The notes: generated by a model not told the origin, from the letters alone. 64,000 nt of DNA from Caprella mutica (GCA_947561585.1 CANNZV010001125.1:124001-188000); one strand, 5' to 3'. Numbered from the stretch's first letter, positions 24,873-38,197 are shown. Numbers and translations are program-made.

Positions 24873-25536
24873 AAATGCCGGGCCTATATTCATGCTAACA
24901 TTATTATGTACAGTAAATTAATAGAAAAAATAAGGTAAAACGAAACCAATTAAAACCGCAAAATCCACCCAAATAACTGACAGACGTTTATTAATTAAAT
25001 ATTTTGCATCTTGAAGGTACAAATCATTTGCTATTGATATACAAAACTATTTAATAGGAGATTTTATAATCGTCAAATCGTCTATTATTTTCGCTTACGA
25101 TAAATATAGATCGTAATTTAACGTAAAATATTATAATTTATTGCAGAATTTTCGGGTATTACCGACGAAAGATTACTTTAGCTATAAATTTACGATTAGA
25201 TCATTTATCATAGTAAACGGATCATCATTTGATCGGTGACTATAATTTCCGACTGGGAGGAGTATTCCAATATAATTTTTTTTAAATAAGGCCCCCTGCC
25301 AGAAGAAGCAGATCTTCTTTAAATAGTTAAAAATCAATTATCTTTATCTAGACAATGAACATTAAAAACAAAAGATATGCTTCTCTGCTCTACGATAATG
25401 GCTCCGACCATCGCCAATGGTCGCCAATAGCATACATTTTGATCACCAATGATTATTTCCTTAAAATTAATGCATATTAGGTTCCATTATTGCTCAGTCT
25501 TGTTATAATTTGCTGAACATTCAATTTAGTACTCAC

Positions 25537-25958
25537 AGTTACGTTTCTCCTGGTCTGTTTCCCCCCTCTTGAAAGAGTTTCCAGCATGTTCGTCATCTCT
25601 GTGGTTCGATTCACTGGTTATTCTACCACCACCTTCAATCAATGAATCAGCTTCATTCTCCCTATCCTCCATTTGGTGGTGCTTAGCTCTTCTTCGTGCT
25701 GTCAACCTTTTCTGTACCTCAGAAATGGGCTGCAGCTCAAAATGGCCGTCATCATCATTGGATCTCTCCTTACAAGCAGAGTCGATCGTGTCAAGGATGG
25801 TGGCCCCGTTCGGTGTCTGGCAGACCAAAAACCCGTCCAGCTCTCTCGCGAACCCGAACATCGGAGTGTTGAGCGGGACTGGGAGAAGTAAAGGTTCGGG
25901 ACTACGAGCCTTACGACGAGATCTCTTCTTCCTTTTTCGATTTTTCTTACCAGGTAGC
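25537..25958 (-). CDS. Gene 1, coding exon 4 (422 bp)
   Basis: Acceptor ATTTCTAG completes the split CGG codon from exon 3, and donor AACT|GTGAGT at 25536 is a perfect consensus, so at least one more exon lies downstream. It opens LPGKKNRKRKKRSRRK, a likely nuclear-localisation or basic patch, then has a less repetitive block around TPMFGFARELDGFLVCQTPN that looks more globular than the rest, and ends in charged sequence (RRRAKHHQMEDRENEAD). Confidence 0.8.
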
Positions 25959-28900
25959 CTAGAAATCATAATAAAGTTTTGAAAATTGATAATATAGAAA
26001 GGAACAATTTTATTCATTTCTTAAAAATAATTTTGAAGAATAACACGCTGAATGTCAAATGTTGCAAACCAAACAATACAATCAAGTTAAACACAGCAAT
26101 ACAAAACTTATTACAGAATATAGAAAAAAATATAGAAACCGTGTGATAAACATCTAAACAAGATATCTCAACTTACCGATTGTTAATTTTAATTTGGTTT
26201 GATATGTAATCCTCGACGTAATCATCCATATCTTCCCAAGATGAATCATCGTCAACAACAGCATTATCATCAGTATTCAAAATTGTTTCAGATTCATTTG
26301 CACATTTAAGTTGCACTTCTTCCTCATAAAGCTCAGGGTCGTACTCTAATTTTTCACCACCGTCATTCGCTAAATCAGGATGTTCTTTCACATAACTTTC
26401 CTCAGGTGCTTTAGTTTTATCACCATCACCAGCAAGTGGTTCCTGTTCAACATACCGAGGACTCCCATTATTAGACAACGCGTTTGAAGACCCGATTTTG
26501 AACTTTTTCAAGAATCCAAATTCACGAATTCTTCGACTCATCATTTCCAATCTACTGCCTATCGGATTCTCCCACTCTGTTTTCTTCTTGTCCGTGGCGG
26601 GTAAGGGCAGCGTGTTGGTTGAATGAGGAGGTTGGACCTGACGTGGTAAGGTGGTTGACTTTTCCACAACTTTGATAAAGTCTTTTTTGGTTCCTTTAAA
26701 GTATTTACTAGAGTATGCTGAATAGTATGATGATGTGGACGATCTAAGTGAGTCGCGAACACCAGCTGTACAGTTTGTATCAAATGTATCAGTTGTTCCA
26801 TCATCTTCCACTTCTTCTGGTGGCTCAGATTCCAACACCAGAGATTCGATTTTGTGTTCATCGATTGGTTTCTTACCTGGAAAAGTGTATAATATTAGTT
26901 TATGCAAATTGAAGATTCTTTGAAAATATAAGTAGCATAGTTTTATTTTTTATATCATTTTGAATTTTAATTAAAAATATAGAGAATTTCATTAATTTAT
27001 AAGGACAAAGCTATGAATAGAAATCATAAGTATATGTCAATTCCAAGAAATATCTAAAATGTTGCCTCTATTGGCTCAAATCTTTTTTACTGAAATTTTA
27101 TTTGTTCGAAATCTAAGAGATCGCACTTAAATTTTCCTCACAATTAGCATCGGGTGATGCTGTTGAGATTTCGTCAGCGTGGGATGCTTCTCCAATTCTG
27201 GTGAGTTTGTAGGAGAAAACTTCATGTGCCCCATCATCATTCTCTTCGTCATCGGTTTCCTCTGCTTTGAATTCATTAGAAGCATCTGTAAATTATAAAC
27301 AAGTGAAAAAGCTGTTTATTAAATTGTATGGAACTTTCCGCAGTGGAACTTTCATCAGTGGAAGTATCCTAGAACCACATTTAATACTCATACATCTCAT
27401 TGATCCATCCAATTTACAGTTGGTTACTTTACTAGAATATAGATAATTGAACTAAACATACCATGAGAATTGGAAGTATTTGTGACGGGTGAAGAGTCTT
27501 GCTCTGATATCTCTTTTATGATGGTAATATTGGAAGCATCGTCCACATGCGAAGGAAGGTTGGTTGCTGTTTCTAAATCATCAGGAGGATTCACAGGTTC
27601 GTATGAATGAGATGATAAGGAAACATTGTAGTTTATATCATCATAGAGATAGCTAGCTGTATCGGATACATCTTTAGTGAAGACTCTATGGGTATGCATC
27701 ATCTCGCCCTCACACTCATCGTATTGACTGGAATCACTTTTGATGTTCGAAGGAGGGTTCACTCGTTCGTAGCCACCACCCGAAGATGGGGGCTTCAGAG
27801 GGTCATAATTGAGGCTTGACGGAGACCTAACATCGTCATAACTGCATCCACTGGAGGACCTTATATCGTCATAGCTAAGTACACTGAAGCGTCCAATCTC
27901 ATCATAGGATGCCGTCGTATGAGAGTCATCTGAAGAGATGTGGCTTAGAGTTGAATAATTGTTTTCGTGAGAGTATTTAAGAATAGCCGGTAAAGAACTG
28001 TCACGCTTTTGTTTCAAACCGAATGATTTTATGCCTGTTATTTTTGTGAAAGGAGTCTTGTTCTTTTCATAAATTTTATTGGTTTTATCAACACCTTTCT
28101 CTGTGTCACCAATAACAGGTGTAACTCCGTCATTCCAAAGGAAGGACGAATTTGGAACAATACCTGTCTCTTCAATCTTTGATCTATTGCGCTCTATCAT
28201 ATTTGTATCAGGAGAGTACAAGTTTTCATATATGTTCTCAGAACTGTCTTTTGAGCTATTGTATTTGTCTTCATCGGTCTCTTGTAGATTTAATACGATA
28301 CGAGCAGATTTTGGAGGTGATGGAATCGGTGTTTTGGGAGGAGGAGGAATAGAAGAGCAGCTTGATCTCTGTGAATTGGAACACATCAATTTAGGTGTAC
28401 TTTTATTTTTCTCTGAAATGCTTTCAGATTCCATTGTCGATACAGATGCATCTGATAGTTTTCTAGATCTCAATGATTTAAAACTAGAAGATGGTGAACT
28501 GCATGATCCAAAGACTTCTAAATTTTCAATGCTCTCACTGCGACTACCGATGCTGTTCTTAGTTTTCTTTTTGTTTCTCCCTCTTGAACGCAGTTTGAGT
28601 AATCCGTAGCCTACTTCGAAAGATTTTTCTTTTACATTTTTAACAATTTCAGTAGATTCTTCTTCTTTATCATTACAGTTCACATTATCTTCAACATCGA
28701 CACAAACTTCAACTGAGCTCAAATCTTGCTTTTTCTTCCTTTCCTCGCTTCTCTCTCTAAGTTTCTTGAAGATCCATTTTTCGTATATTTTTTGACCATC
28801 CGCATTCTTTTTCACTTTGGTATCTGAATCTTTGGTTTCAATTGTTTCATTGCATTTATCAACATCTTCCTTTGATTGATCATTTAATACTTCTTGTTTG

Positions 28901-31584
28901 GTTTCTTTGTTTCTGTCTTTTGATTTTCCTCTTTGAAACCAACTCTCCTTGTCTTTAATTTTCGAATCTTCAGTAAATTCGGATTTAAGATGATCCTTGT
29001 TTTTACCTTTCTTACAATTCCCTTTTGTTTTGTTTCCAAAGATAGTTGAATAAATAGTCTTTTTCTTTTCACTTTCTTCTTCAAGATTCGAAGCTTTCAA
29101 GTTGTCAGTGTCTTTCAAACTTACATTTGATTCTGGCTCAACTTGAGTGTCTTCAAAAGTCAAGGAGTCTATACATTTGGAACCAAGATCTGAAGTTACT
29201 ACACCGTATATATTTTCGTTCATATTCGCTTCATCATCCACATTCATACTCGAATTTTTATCATCAAGAGACTTTTCATCTTTAATGGTTTCAGTATCAG
29301 CAGAAACGCATTTATCATCTCCCTTAAATTCTGTTTCGCAGAGCTGTTCTAATAAGAGATCAACGTTTTCTACATTTCCAATTGATTCAAGAACTTCTTC
29401 TTTTTCTGATTGTTTTTCTTCTTCTAAAGGCGGTATGATAGATTCTTTTAATATTCCTGAACTATGGTCATCTACGAGAATACCTGAATCTATTGATTCG
29501 GTCTTTTGGTGGATGCCTGTTATAACCAATTCAGGAACTTTTCCTTCCTGAATATTATTGTCTTTTGTGAGGATAGAAAGGTGATTGAATCCATCAATAG
29601 ACTTTTTGTCAAAATCTTCTGATGTGTCCTCAAATTGAACATTTGTTTCTTGGGTTTCGAGTATATCTGACAAAGGATTCGTTTCCTCCGATTCCGATTC
29701 GTCTGTTTCACCTTTGAATTTACCAGAAGAGAGAGCAGTTTCGATTTTATCACAGACTTTTTCTTCGTCAGTCTTGTTATCACTTTTACTACTATCAGAA
29801 GATATCTTTCTGATAAAAGGATTCTCATTTGAGCTTGATTCTGGTTGTGAGATGACAACATTATTTAGAATCCTTGTCTGTCTCCTTCGTAGGGATCTTC
29901 TATTTCGGTTCGTTCTAGTCCTGTACTTTCTCTTGAAGCTCGCTCTTGGGCTATGGTACACTCTACCAATTACCTCATCAGTTATTTCATCAACAGTAAC
30001 ATTCTTACTTGATACATCCTTGATTTGGTTTTCATTGATCATGGAGTTGAATTTACTGGTTAGATTAGCAACAATGCTTGGCTGTACAGTTATACTTAAT
30101 CTGTGCTCACTTTTTCGACCATGACTCTTTCTTGAATCTTTTCTACGAAGCTTAACTCCTGAGGTTTTATAAGTTTCTTCAACATTTTCATGAAAAGATG
30201 GTCTTTTAACTACCTTTGGTCTGGAGTTACAAGTATAGCTACTTTTTCGGGAAACTTTATTATTCCTCATACTGTTCTTTCTCTTCGGCAGTTCAAGTTT
30301 ATTCTCAAAAATATTACATTTGGAAGATATTAACAATTTTTCTTCATCTTTAGTACATTTGGAAATATTTACATCATCTAGATACTTTATTTTATTTTTC
30401 GTCTTATTTACTTTGGCATATTCTGGAAATTTGGGGGTTTCGGTCGGAATTGGCACATTTTTGGATTCAACTGATAATTTCGTCGCAATGGATTCTTCAT
30501 GTATACCATAATCAGTTTCATATTCTGACAAATTGTCATCTGCGTGGTAAGTATTCTTATTCTGTCCTAAGGCTGAGAATTTCTTAGTCAATCGCTCGAC
30601 ATATTTTTCATTTTTAGACGATTTTTTCTTCTTACAGGATTTTCTAATGGAGCGTCTTGAAAATTTCGATCTTTCATTCCACCTAACATCAGGCCTAGAT
30701 CTGTTTACGTCATCAAGACGAGAATTCACAGATACATTCAAACTTTTATTAATGTCATCTGAAATAAGTGTAATCGAATCTATATTGAGTGCATTTGACA
30801 CAGGAGAACTATGCTCTCTAACTGCATAGATTTCTTCACCGTCAAATATTAGTTTTACTTCATCGTATATTTTTTTATTGGATATACATTCTTTCTCCTC
30901 AATTGGACAGTCGTCTGCAAACTCTATCTGACCGTAAGATCTATTATTAACATGATAACTCGGGTTTATCGGCTCAACGGACTCGTAATATATGTGTCGG
31001 TAGTCCGCTGGCCGGCACTTCACCTGGGTGTTCTTCTTGGCAACGCGGTTTCTCACTAGTAAACTCTTGTAGTCATTATTCTTATGAACCAGACTAGGAC
31101 TTCTAATGTTTTTGATCATTTCTATACCTTGAGGTGAATCATCATCGAATTCAGCCTGATAGGCTGTGGAATAGAGTAAGTTGTCAGCAAAAAGAACGGG
31201 ATGGGAGTATTTGAAATAGTCATCTTCAAAGTACTCTGCCCCATGAATATCTTCAAACTCTTCTCTAGTATTATTAAGGCATTTCTCTTTATGTTTTTGT
31301 ACATTATTTAGCTTATCTGAACTATTCGCCTTTTTATTACGCTCTTTATCTTTCAATCCGATACGATTTGTAAAATTGAAAGTTGAGTAGAATGGAATCA
31401 AATTTTTGAGTTTACTTTTCGTTTTAGATTCCTTTTGGATGTCAGTGAGTTTAACATCTCTCCTTTCTGTAGAAGTAGAACCATATATATCGAACTCTGC
31501 CGAAGAATTTAGCGGGCTTAGAGTAGAACAATCATCTACCCGGGTAGATCTAACGGTACCGAGGTCAGAAGAAGACGTAGCCAT
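25537..31584 (-). CDS. Large scaffold-like protein of unknown family (gene 1, four coding exons, 3' end open)
   Basis: Joined exons 31584-27462, 27285-27142, 26876-26177 and 25958-25537 keep one frame (phases 1, 1, 2, then 1 out) and give about 1,796 residues before the last donor. I do not recognise the family. It is hydrophilic, rich in Ser, Lys, Glu and Asp, with no membrane segment or signal peptide. Visible features: basic clusters, a proline-rich stretch with IPPPPKTPIPSPP near residue 1080, ENIYENLY near 1120, tandem SYDD[IV]R-type tyrosine repeats at about 1218-1330, and KKNRKRKKRSRRK near the start of exon 4. These resemble docking sites in signalling scaffolds, which is inference. 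The terminal exon was not found with certainty; an acceptor near 25312 followed by a short frame ending TAA is one candidate. Confidence 0.8.
26177..26876 (-). CDS. Gene 1, coding exon 3 (700 bp)
   Basis: Acceptor CTTTTCCAG and donor AATCG|GTAAGT are both strong. The frame needs a phase-1 donor upstream, satisfied by exon 1 or exon 2. It starts KKPIDEHKIESLVLESEPPE and is Ser/Thr/Glu-rich, with SSYYSAYSSKYFKGTKKDF near residue 1485 and a strongly acidic end (DDDSSWEDMDDYVEDY). Confidence 0.8.
27142..27285 (-). CDS. Gene 1, coding exon 2 (144 bp, acidic)
   Basis: Acceptor AATTTACAG precedes ATGCTTCTAATGAATTC and donor AATT|GTGAGG ends it. Phase 1 in and out, exactly 48 codons, so it could be skipped without changing frame. 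It codes for an acidic segment including EETDDEENDDGAHEVFSYKL. If the donor is not used, a stop follows within about 10 codons. Confidence 0.7.
27462..31584 (-). CDS. Gene 1, coding exon 1 (4.1 kb)
   Basis: Starts at ATGGCTACGTCTTCTTCTGA; the exon itself begins in 5' UTR at 31650 after the acceptor CTTCTTTTTCAG, so an upstream non-coding exon exists. One frame stays open for 1,374 codons. The donor CATG|GTATGT at 27461 leaves phase 1; reading past it meets a stop after 12 codons. A single 4.1-kb exon in an intron-rich region is unusual. A possible 5' UTR exon ends at the donor GCAG|GTAAGT near 35417, with low confidence. Confidence 0.85.
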
Positions 31585-32046
31585 ATCTATTTAGGTTTTC
31601 TTCTGGTATAACGCGATGACATAACGGAGGTTGTCTTCAATTTGCCGTACCTGAAAAAGAAGAAAATGTTAATAATACATTCATGATGATATGTGTGCAT
31701 AATTTATTTTTGCTAAATAATGTAAATATATTAGCAAATTGTTACTGCTTGCATTTAATGTAAGAGAATTTACTATAGTCTATAATGGACTATAAATTGA
31801 ATTTAAAAGGATGAATAAGCGTTAAAAATAAAGAGCTATAGTTTTATGTTATATTTTATAGCTACTTTGACATTATTTAAATTGTTAAACATTGTAATGA
31901 TTATCATTATTACTATTTTAATGACAATTTTTTCATTTTCTAGAGTAATGGCATTCTGTTCTATTCGTCATCAGGCATATAATACATTTCAACCTTCCAT
32001 GATTGAATTTAATGAAAATCACTTTTATCAGATTCTATGATTTTAA

Positions 32047-32165
32047 CAAGAAAACACATGAAATGGGACCAGATGAGTAATGACAGGACTCGAACCACCG
32101 CCGCTTCGGCAGCGTCGATAGGTTGGCAGGCAGGCAGACATAACCGTAAATGTTGTGCCCGAGGA
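32047..32165 (-). repeat. Possible tRNA-derived SINE head (B-box GGTTCGAGTCC)
   Basis: On the minus strand AAGCGGCGGTGGTTCGAGTCC contains an exact RNA polymerase III B-box, GGTTCGAGTCC, preceded by GCCTGCCTGCC repeats. The bases around it do not form the five-pair T-stem of a real tRNA, so a tRNA gene is excluded. A SINE or chance match are both possible; no second full copy was found here. Confidence 0.3.
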
Positions 32166-32564
32166 GACGATGCCTAGGATCACAGTGCCGCAAACTTAAA
32201 AAAAACTGAAAACCTAAGAGAGTGCAGCTAGGGTTCAACATCGTCAAGGTCATGCGATCGGTCGCTGACCCGGGTATAGGTATATGTACCTGCCCGGGTA
32301 TAGGTGTAGTGTAGTGTTGTGAGTGCATTATATATACCTACACCCCACCAGCCACCCCCTCCCCATGCACCGCAAGCTGAAGAACTTGGGTAGGAAGGAT
32401 TTGGCACTCTCAAGTATTTGAGAATGTGAAGAACATTCTGTTTGAAACAAAATTGTTATTATGTACTATCAAAGAAACGAGTCTCAGCATGATATTAATT
32501 ACAAAAATTAGTTTTTTTAATTTCTCGGTATTTCAATTTTTTCAAATTTTTATCATGTATCCAG

Positions 32565-32660
32565 ACCCATCGAAAAAAGGAGGCATTACAATTTGTAAAG
32601 TTTATTGTGAAATTAGTAAACTGTCAAAAAATCATTACGGATTCACTTTTCTTTGATTGT
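32565..32660. repeat. Dispersed repeat copy
   Basis: AGGCATTACAATTTGTAAAG, GTGAAATTAGTAAACTGTC and ATTACGGATTCACTTTTC match, in order, the segments near 4340-4450 and 22075-22170. This is the longest and clearest copy. Confidence 0.6.
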
Positions 32661-35600
32661 ACATAAAATAAATTCAAGTAATGATATAAAATGTGGTGAA
32701 ACTGTCATATACAATGATAACAATATAATGAAAAGGTGACTATATAATTATCATTTTGAATATATCTGTATTGCTTAATTATCTCTAGAAAATTCTATGG
32801 ATGTATTTATTTTCATAGTTTGTATGATTAATTGAATATTAATATTGTGCAAGTTACGATTTGTGTAATTATGTAAATATGTTTGAATTGTCATTTATGA
32901 AATCTTCAATATCTCCATGACATATGTATGGTCCACTCTCTATCTAATACAGAACCCATTTCTTCCAATCAGTTGATAATATATAAGTTGGTGACGGCAT
33001 GAAAGCAGCATGGTGCTGAGCATTGTCCACCCCTATGGAGGATTCTACCGCCAATAACTGTATCCGCCCGCATATTTGTAAGAATTTGAGCGGGAGCCAT
33101 GCATGACAAAATAAAATCTGCTGGAATTTCCTCTGTCCATCTTACACACCAAACAAATTATTCTGATATTAGACCTATAGACTAGGTGAAGAAGATGTAA
33201 AAGGTATCGATACCCCTAGAAACATTCAAATGTGTCGTATATTGACCAAAAATAACGAGGTGGACAATACATAGCATCGGTGTTAAATTTAGAACTTTAT
33301 GATGAAATTTTTAATATTGGTAATTTTTAGATTTTATACGATTTTATTTCTTTTAGGAACCAACACTGTACAACTATTTTGGTAATTGTTGAACATGTTT
33401 TTAATTGTAATTTTGTAAAAGTGAGATATTAAAAAAATTAGTACAACGATTCGATGAAAATAAAATCATAATTTATAATACATTTAAGACACTGTCGTCG
33501 GCCATTATCAATGAAAAAAAAATATATTTTACAATAGAATACAAGCACTATTTATAGTAGTTGACAATAATAGACGATCTGCCGGTTATAATTTAATTTG
33601 ACTGGAATTATGTACGATGATTCTTGTTTGGTGGTCAGTTATTTCCGAAACTATAATACCTACCTCACAAGATATTACCAACATTGTGATTTATGACAAC
33701 TTAATGATCAACCAATCAGCATTATATGTTCTCGGAACGATTGTGACGTCATCAAACACGGACAACTAAAAAAATTAGCGATGCATATCAACTGATTGAT
33801 AATTTATTCATTCATTCATCGAAGCATAAATAAAACAATTGATTTTATTTATAATGGCAGAAGCATCACATTGGCATTGGAGATTTATATTAAACACGTT
33901 ATAGCGAATTATAGAAATTATTTAAAGCTATAAACAAAGACAAATATAGGTAAAAAAAATATAAGAAAAATGCAGTTCTAGGACCTGAATTCATAAATTG
34001 GGTATACGAGTGGTAATGTTTATACCGGAATGCAATAAACATATATACCAATTATGAATGAAAAAGTACACTCCTACTCGTGTCCTAGATAGTAAAACAA
34101 CTGAAAAAAGGTATTTCCTGCCCCTATGGAATGTGCTGGATTGAATATAACGTTCGTCTGTAGGATCCGTTATAAAATAGAACGTTAAATTCAATTGCAA
34201 CTTCTAATCTTTTCATTAAGATTGTGTGTACATTTTTAGTTGTTTTAGTAAAGTGTCAAAACAATTTATTCGTCTAAAGAACCTAGATGTTTGTTGAATA
34301 CAGTCATAGCTTGTCTGTAGTTCGTACAGTGGGGGTGATAAGTGAGAGGAGGATAAGAATGTATCCGCCCTTCCACACCCCATTTGAGAATTGGTAGTTG
34401 ATTTGGGAGAAATGAAACCACCTCTTCTAACTAGGCTCCAATAAGAAATCAGTTCCGCACTGACTTATGTACGAGGAGGAATGGATATGTGGCTGAACTA
34501 AGTGACATAATTGTAAGCAGGAATTGTTTGAAAGAGAAAGAGGTGTTCTATACTACAACATTGAGATTTTTTAGATATCTGAATTAGAAAAAAAAATATT
34601 ACTAACAGAATTAAAAAAAATGATAAAAATGGAGACAGTTTTTTTTCAAATATAAACTTTCAATTTCAAATATCTCAATGTTATAACGTGAAACAACTGT
34701 TCCTCTTTCAAATGAATCCTGTCTTGTCTCTCCGAGTAAAAATGTGAAGCTGATAAAAAGCATTGAAGTTACCCTACAATATTCGTTTTCTATTAAAAAC
34801 TCGTTTTCTATTTGATGTAGCCAAATCTTAGCACGAACCAAAACCTTTTATTTGTCATATTTCAAAACTCTGAGATGAATAAAGAAATAAATTGTGAAGG
34901 GTATATCGATCCCCTTAAGATTTTACCTCGAAATTTATTTAGGTTAAATTCTTCGGTAAAAATATAATATAATAAAGAATTATTGTTTTAGGGTTGCAGC
35001 TTCTATGGCAGTGGACCAGCAGATGAAATACAAAGGCTTCAAATTTGCTTTTTATATATTTTCGCAAATTGGTTAACAAAAATTGGGAAACAAAATATTT
35101 TTTTAATAAGATAAGAATTGCAAACAGATCATTTTATTGTGGAATATACAAGTTCTAAAAACAATTTTTTGAATAAAATTAATGTTTCGGAAATATCCTT
35201 ATGAATCAATGAGAATGAATAAATTTAAATAAATGAATGAATTTGAGTGAATAACATGATATGCATCTTCACGAACATTGTGAATCTACTCCGAGTAAAT
35301 TATATGAATTCATTCCTGTTCATTTTTAAATTTGTAAATGAGCGATTGTCATAAATTTACTATAATATTTTAAATACTTTTTAAAAGTAAAATAGTAAAA
35401 CATTCCCATAACTTACCTGCATAAATTAGATGTTTTGGAATCACATTAAAATAAAGCCATTCTCTAATACTAGGACATACACTATGCAAATCAATTAAAA
35501 TAACTCAGTCCCATGTAGGTAGTTAGCATGTATCACGAGAATAAAACTGTAAAATTTATTTTCCTTCCCATTCGTTTATGGCAATATCTAATTAACACTT

Positions 35601-36528
35601 GAGAAAACCTGTAATAAATTTGAAAAGTTTTACCACCCAAAAGTCACAACGACAACAATTACAGAACTCAAATAATAACTAACAAACCTAGTCCAGTTTG
35701 TTGTTACCTAAATACCCACAAATATTAATGTTTGTATTACATGTTGTCAGATTATTTTTCAATGGTTGCCGTTTTGTGAAGCTTTTCATCGTCATATACG
35801 TAGCACATCACACCCTAATAGCATGAGAGTCCATGGCACACTGGTGGTCATTTTCAGTGGTGAACCCTAGACAGGTAGGTAGGTACAAATATTGCAATGA
35901 TTGCGCTTGAAAATAGTGATAATATAACAGTTGAATATAAAAGAATAAAATAACAATATTCGAAGCTTTAATTAGGACAATGCAAATTTTAATTTCATTT
36001 TTAAAATCTCAAACTTAATATTTAGGCACTATTGATCCAAAGGTACGTGCCATTTGCTCATAACTAGTACTACAGGTACAGGAATTTACCACTGACGGTA
36101 CACCTACCTGCTGACTTTTAGTTTTCAAGTGCAAAGTCATGCTTGCTATACATCTTTTAAGTAATACATCTTTTGGATGTTGCTGATATCATCACATGCA
36201 TGTGTACTGATTTGCATTCAGTATAGCTTCTTAAATATTCGCTCAGTTAAATTTATTAAATAAATTATATATGAATGTTAAATATATTCATCGTTTTTTT
36301 CAATGTTCTATGTTGATTCTCTATGTTCTAATCTAATTCTTTGTATACGCATGATATATTCGTTCACATGAAAAAATGTATTTTCATGTATGTAAATGAT
36401 AATAATGAATTTGTATAAATTTTAAGAAATGAATGCATTTTTTTCATTTTTACTGATGAAAAATATATTCACACATATCCAAAACACATATCATATTAAT
36501 TTAATAATATGTATTTATATCTTTTTTT

Positions 36529-36938
36529 CAGTTCAACAGCTACCAGTCTATTCCTGTACTTCTCAATTAATGATTTTCACACATTAGGTGGTATTTTGTC
36601 CCATTGTTTCTGATATGTTGTCTTTAATGTTCTTGATATTGGTTGGTGCTATTTTCCAAATTTGATTTTTGGCATTGCAAGACACCAACAAGAAAATGAT
36701 TTGCTGTTTAGTCTTTTTCATAATTTGAATTTTCTCCATTGGGGTCAAGTCTGGGGACTGACTTGACCAATGCTAGACATAATCGTTATTTTCAGCATTA
36801 AGGGTAAGGTGATACTTAAAAATCAAATTGAGAAAAAGGAACTAAAAAATATCAAGAACAATGAAGACAATAGTCAAGAAACAATGGGACAAATCATTAA
36901 TTGGGACGTACAGGAATTGACTGGTAGCTGTTGAACTG
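36529..36938 (-). mobile_element. Tc1-like transposon relic with fold-back ends
   Basis: On the minus strand, 36769 down to the TAA at 36584 reads WSSQSPDLTPMEK and continues with KNQIWKIAPTNIKNIKD. This matches the conserved WP.QSPDLNP.E. block, which carries the third catalytic acidic region, and the following tail of Tc1-family transposases. Upstream frames are broken by stops and most of the DDE domain is missing. Ends CAGTTCAACAGCTACCAGTC and GACTGGTAGCTGTTGAACTG are exact inverted repeats, and inside the right end the tail sequence (TATCAAGAACA, AGAAACAATGGGACAAA) recurs inverted. The element is a fold-back derivative of an inactive Tc1 copy. Confidence 0.8.
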
Positions 36939-37017
36939 AATAAACGATATAAATAGTATTACATTAAAATAATATGCATCTATTTGGTCTGGTACGAATA
37001 ATTTTATCACCAGTTAA

Positions 37018-37223
37018 AGGCTGCTTCACACATCACCGATATCCGTCCGGGACGTCACCGGTCAGTGATTTTTTATCACTGAGGAGAGCCGGTACTGTGT
37101 GAATGTGTCCGTTGAAATTAAAGTAACGATATATTTTTCACTGACATCGAATCACTGAGAGGAGAGTGACGGAGACGGACCGGTGACGTGCCGGACGGAT
37201 ATCGGTGATGTGTGAATCAGCCT
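37018..37223. mobile_element. PIF/Harbinger-like MITE with TAA duplication
   Basis: Long, GC-rich terminal inverted repeats: AGGCTGCTTCACACATCACC and GGTGATGTGTGAATCAGCCT, extending inward through GATATCCGTCCGG and its complement. TAA lies directly outside both ends, fitting the three-base duplication of Harbinger elements. It is non-coding and compositionally foreign to the surrounding AT-rich DNA. Confidence 0.75.
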
Positions 37224-38197
37224 TAAAATGGAAAAATTGCATTCATATTTTGCTAGAATGAAATATATTCAAGTTTATTAATTTTATTTGAAAGCATGTA
37301 ACTTTATACGCATAGTATACAAAAAATTGTTTCGTTAAGTCTTTTACACACATAAAAAAATATTCATTTGTACGAATATTTGTTTTCCCCTATGTATTTA
37401 TTGCAGTTAGAAATATTAAATATAAATGCGATCAAAACGATGGGATGTAATCGTCTGAAACATGTTTTCATTTATGGTTCTTAATCGTACACATTCGAGA
37501 ATTAAGATGTATAGTAGCAGTTTAATAACCTTCAATAAGTTGAATTGCTAAACTTGATATTTCACAAACATCGATCGAAGTTATCTTGATGTCTTATGTC
37601 ATTGATTCTGGATTATAAGTGTTTGAAGGTTTTGTAATGAACCCGAATGTCTCAATATTTTTCACCATGATTCACAGTATGTTTGGTCAATATATAAAGA
37701 GACCCTGGATTTCTGGGCTTACAATCTCTTTTCTATCCTTCCACTATGCATTATGCAACAACCCTATAAACAACGTATATCGATTCGATTTCTTTTCGAT
37801 TGCCTGGAATATCGAATCGATGGATTGTTCCATCGAATCGACAGACCGTTGTTCGTAGGGAACCATAGCTAATATTTTTGGTGTGTGTCAGTGTCTAATA
37901 TCCTATCGTATAGATATTAAAAACATTGTTCAAAATTTCAAATATTTAGTTTATACTATAACGTATCACGTATAGGTAATAATCTAACTATGTAATATTA
38001 ATCTTGGAAATTAAAATCTAATATTGTCAATATCTTTCTTGAAATATATTATGTATACCTACTATTTTCATAAAAATCATTGTAATAATATTTTATATTG
38101 TAATTATGTTTTTTGCTTAATTTATATTAAATCTGCTGCTTTGTAAAATTAATTATTAATTTCTATATTTGGGTATTATATTATCTTACGAGCAAAG

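Larger units (their letters stand above)
31651..36528. other. Upstream region of gene 1, no coding exon recognised
   Basis: Contains the 5' intron of gene 1 and probably its promoter. Donor-like sites on the minus strand near 35416 (GCAG|GTAAGT) and 33660 (GAG|GTAGGT) could end the first non-coding exon. One TGACGTCA lies at 33744. Otherwise AT-rich sequence with dispersed-repeat pieces. Confidence 0.5.

Noticed and set aside
25569..25982. 137-codon plus-strand frame opposite gene 1 exon 4
   Set aside because: The minus-strand exon has matching splice sites and phases with its neighbours; the plus frame has none.
28079..30124. Plus-strand frames of 130-176 codons opposite gene 1 exon 1
   Set aside because: They mirror the codon use of the 1,374-codon minus-strand exon and have no splice context of their own.
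32047..32165. A tRNA gene
   Set aside because: Only the B-box is present; the T-stem does not pair and no acceptor stem or anticodon arm can be drawn.
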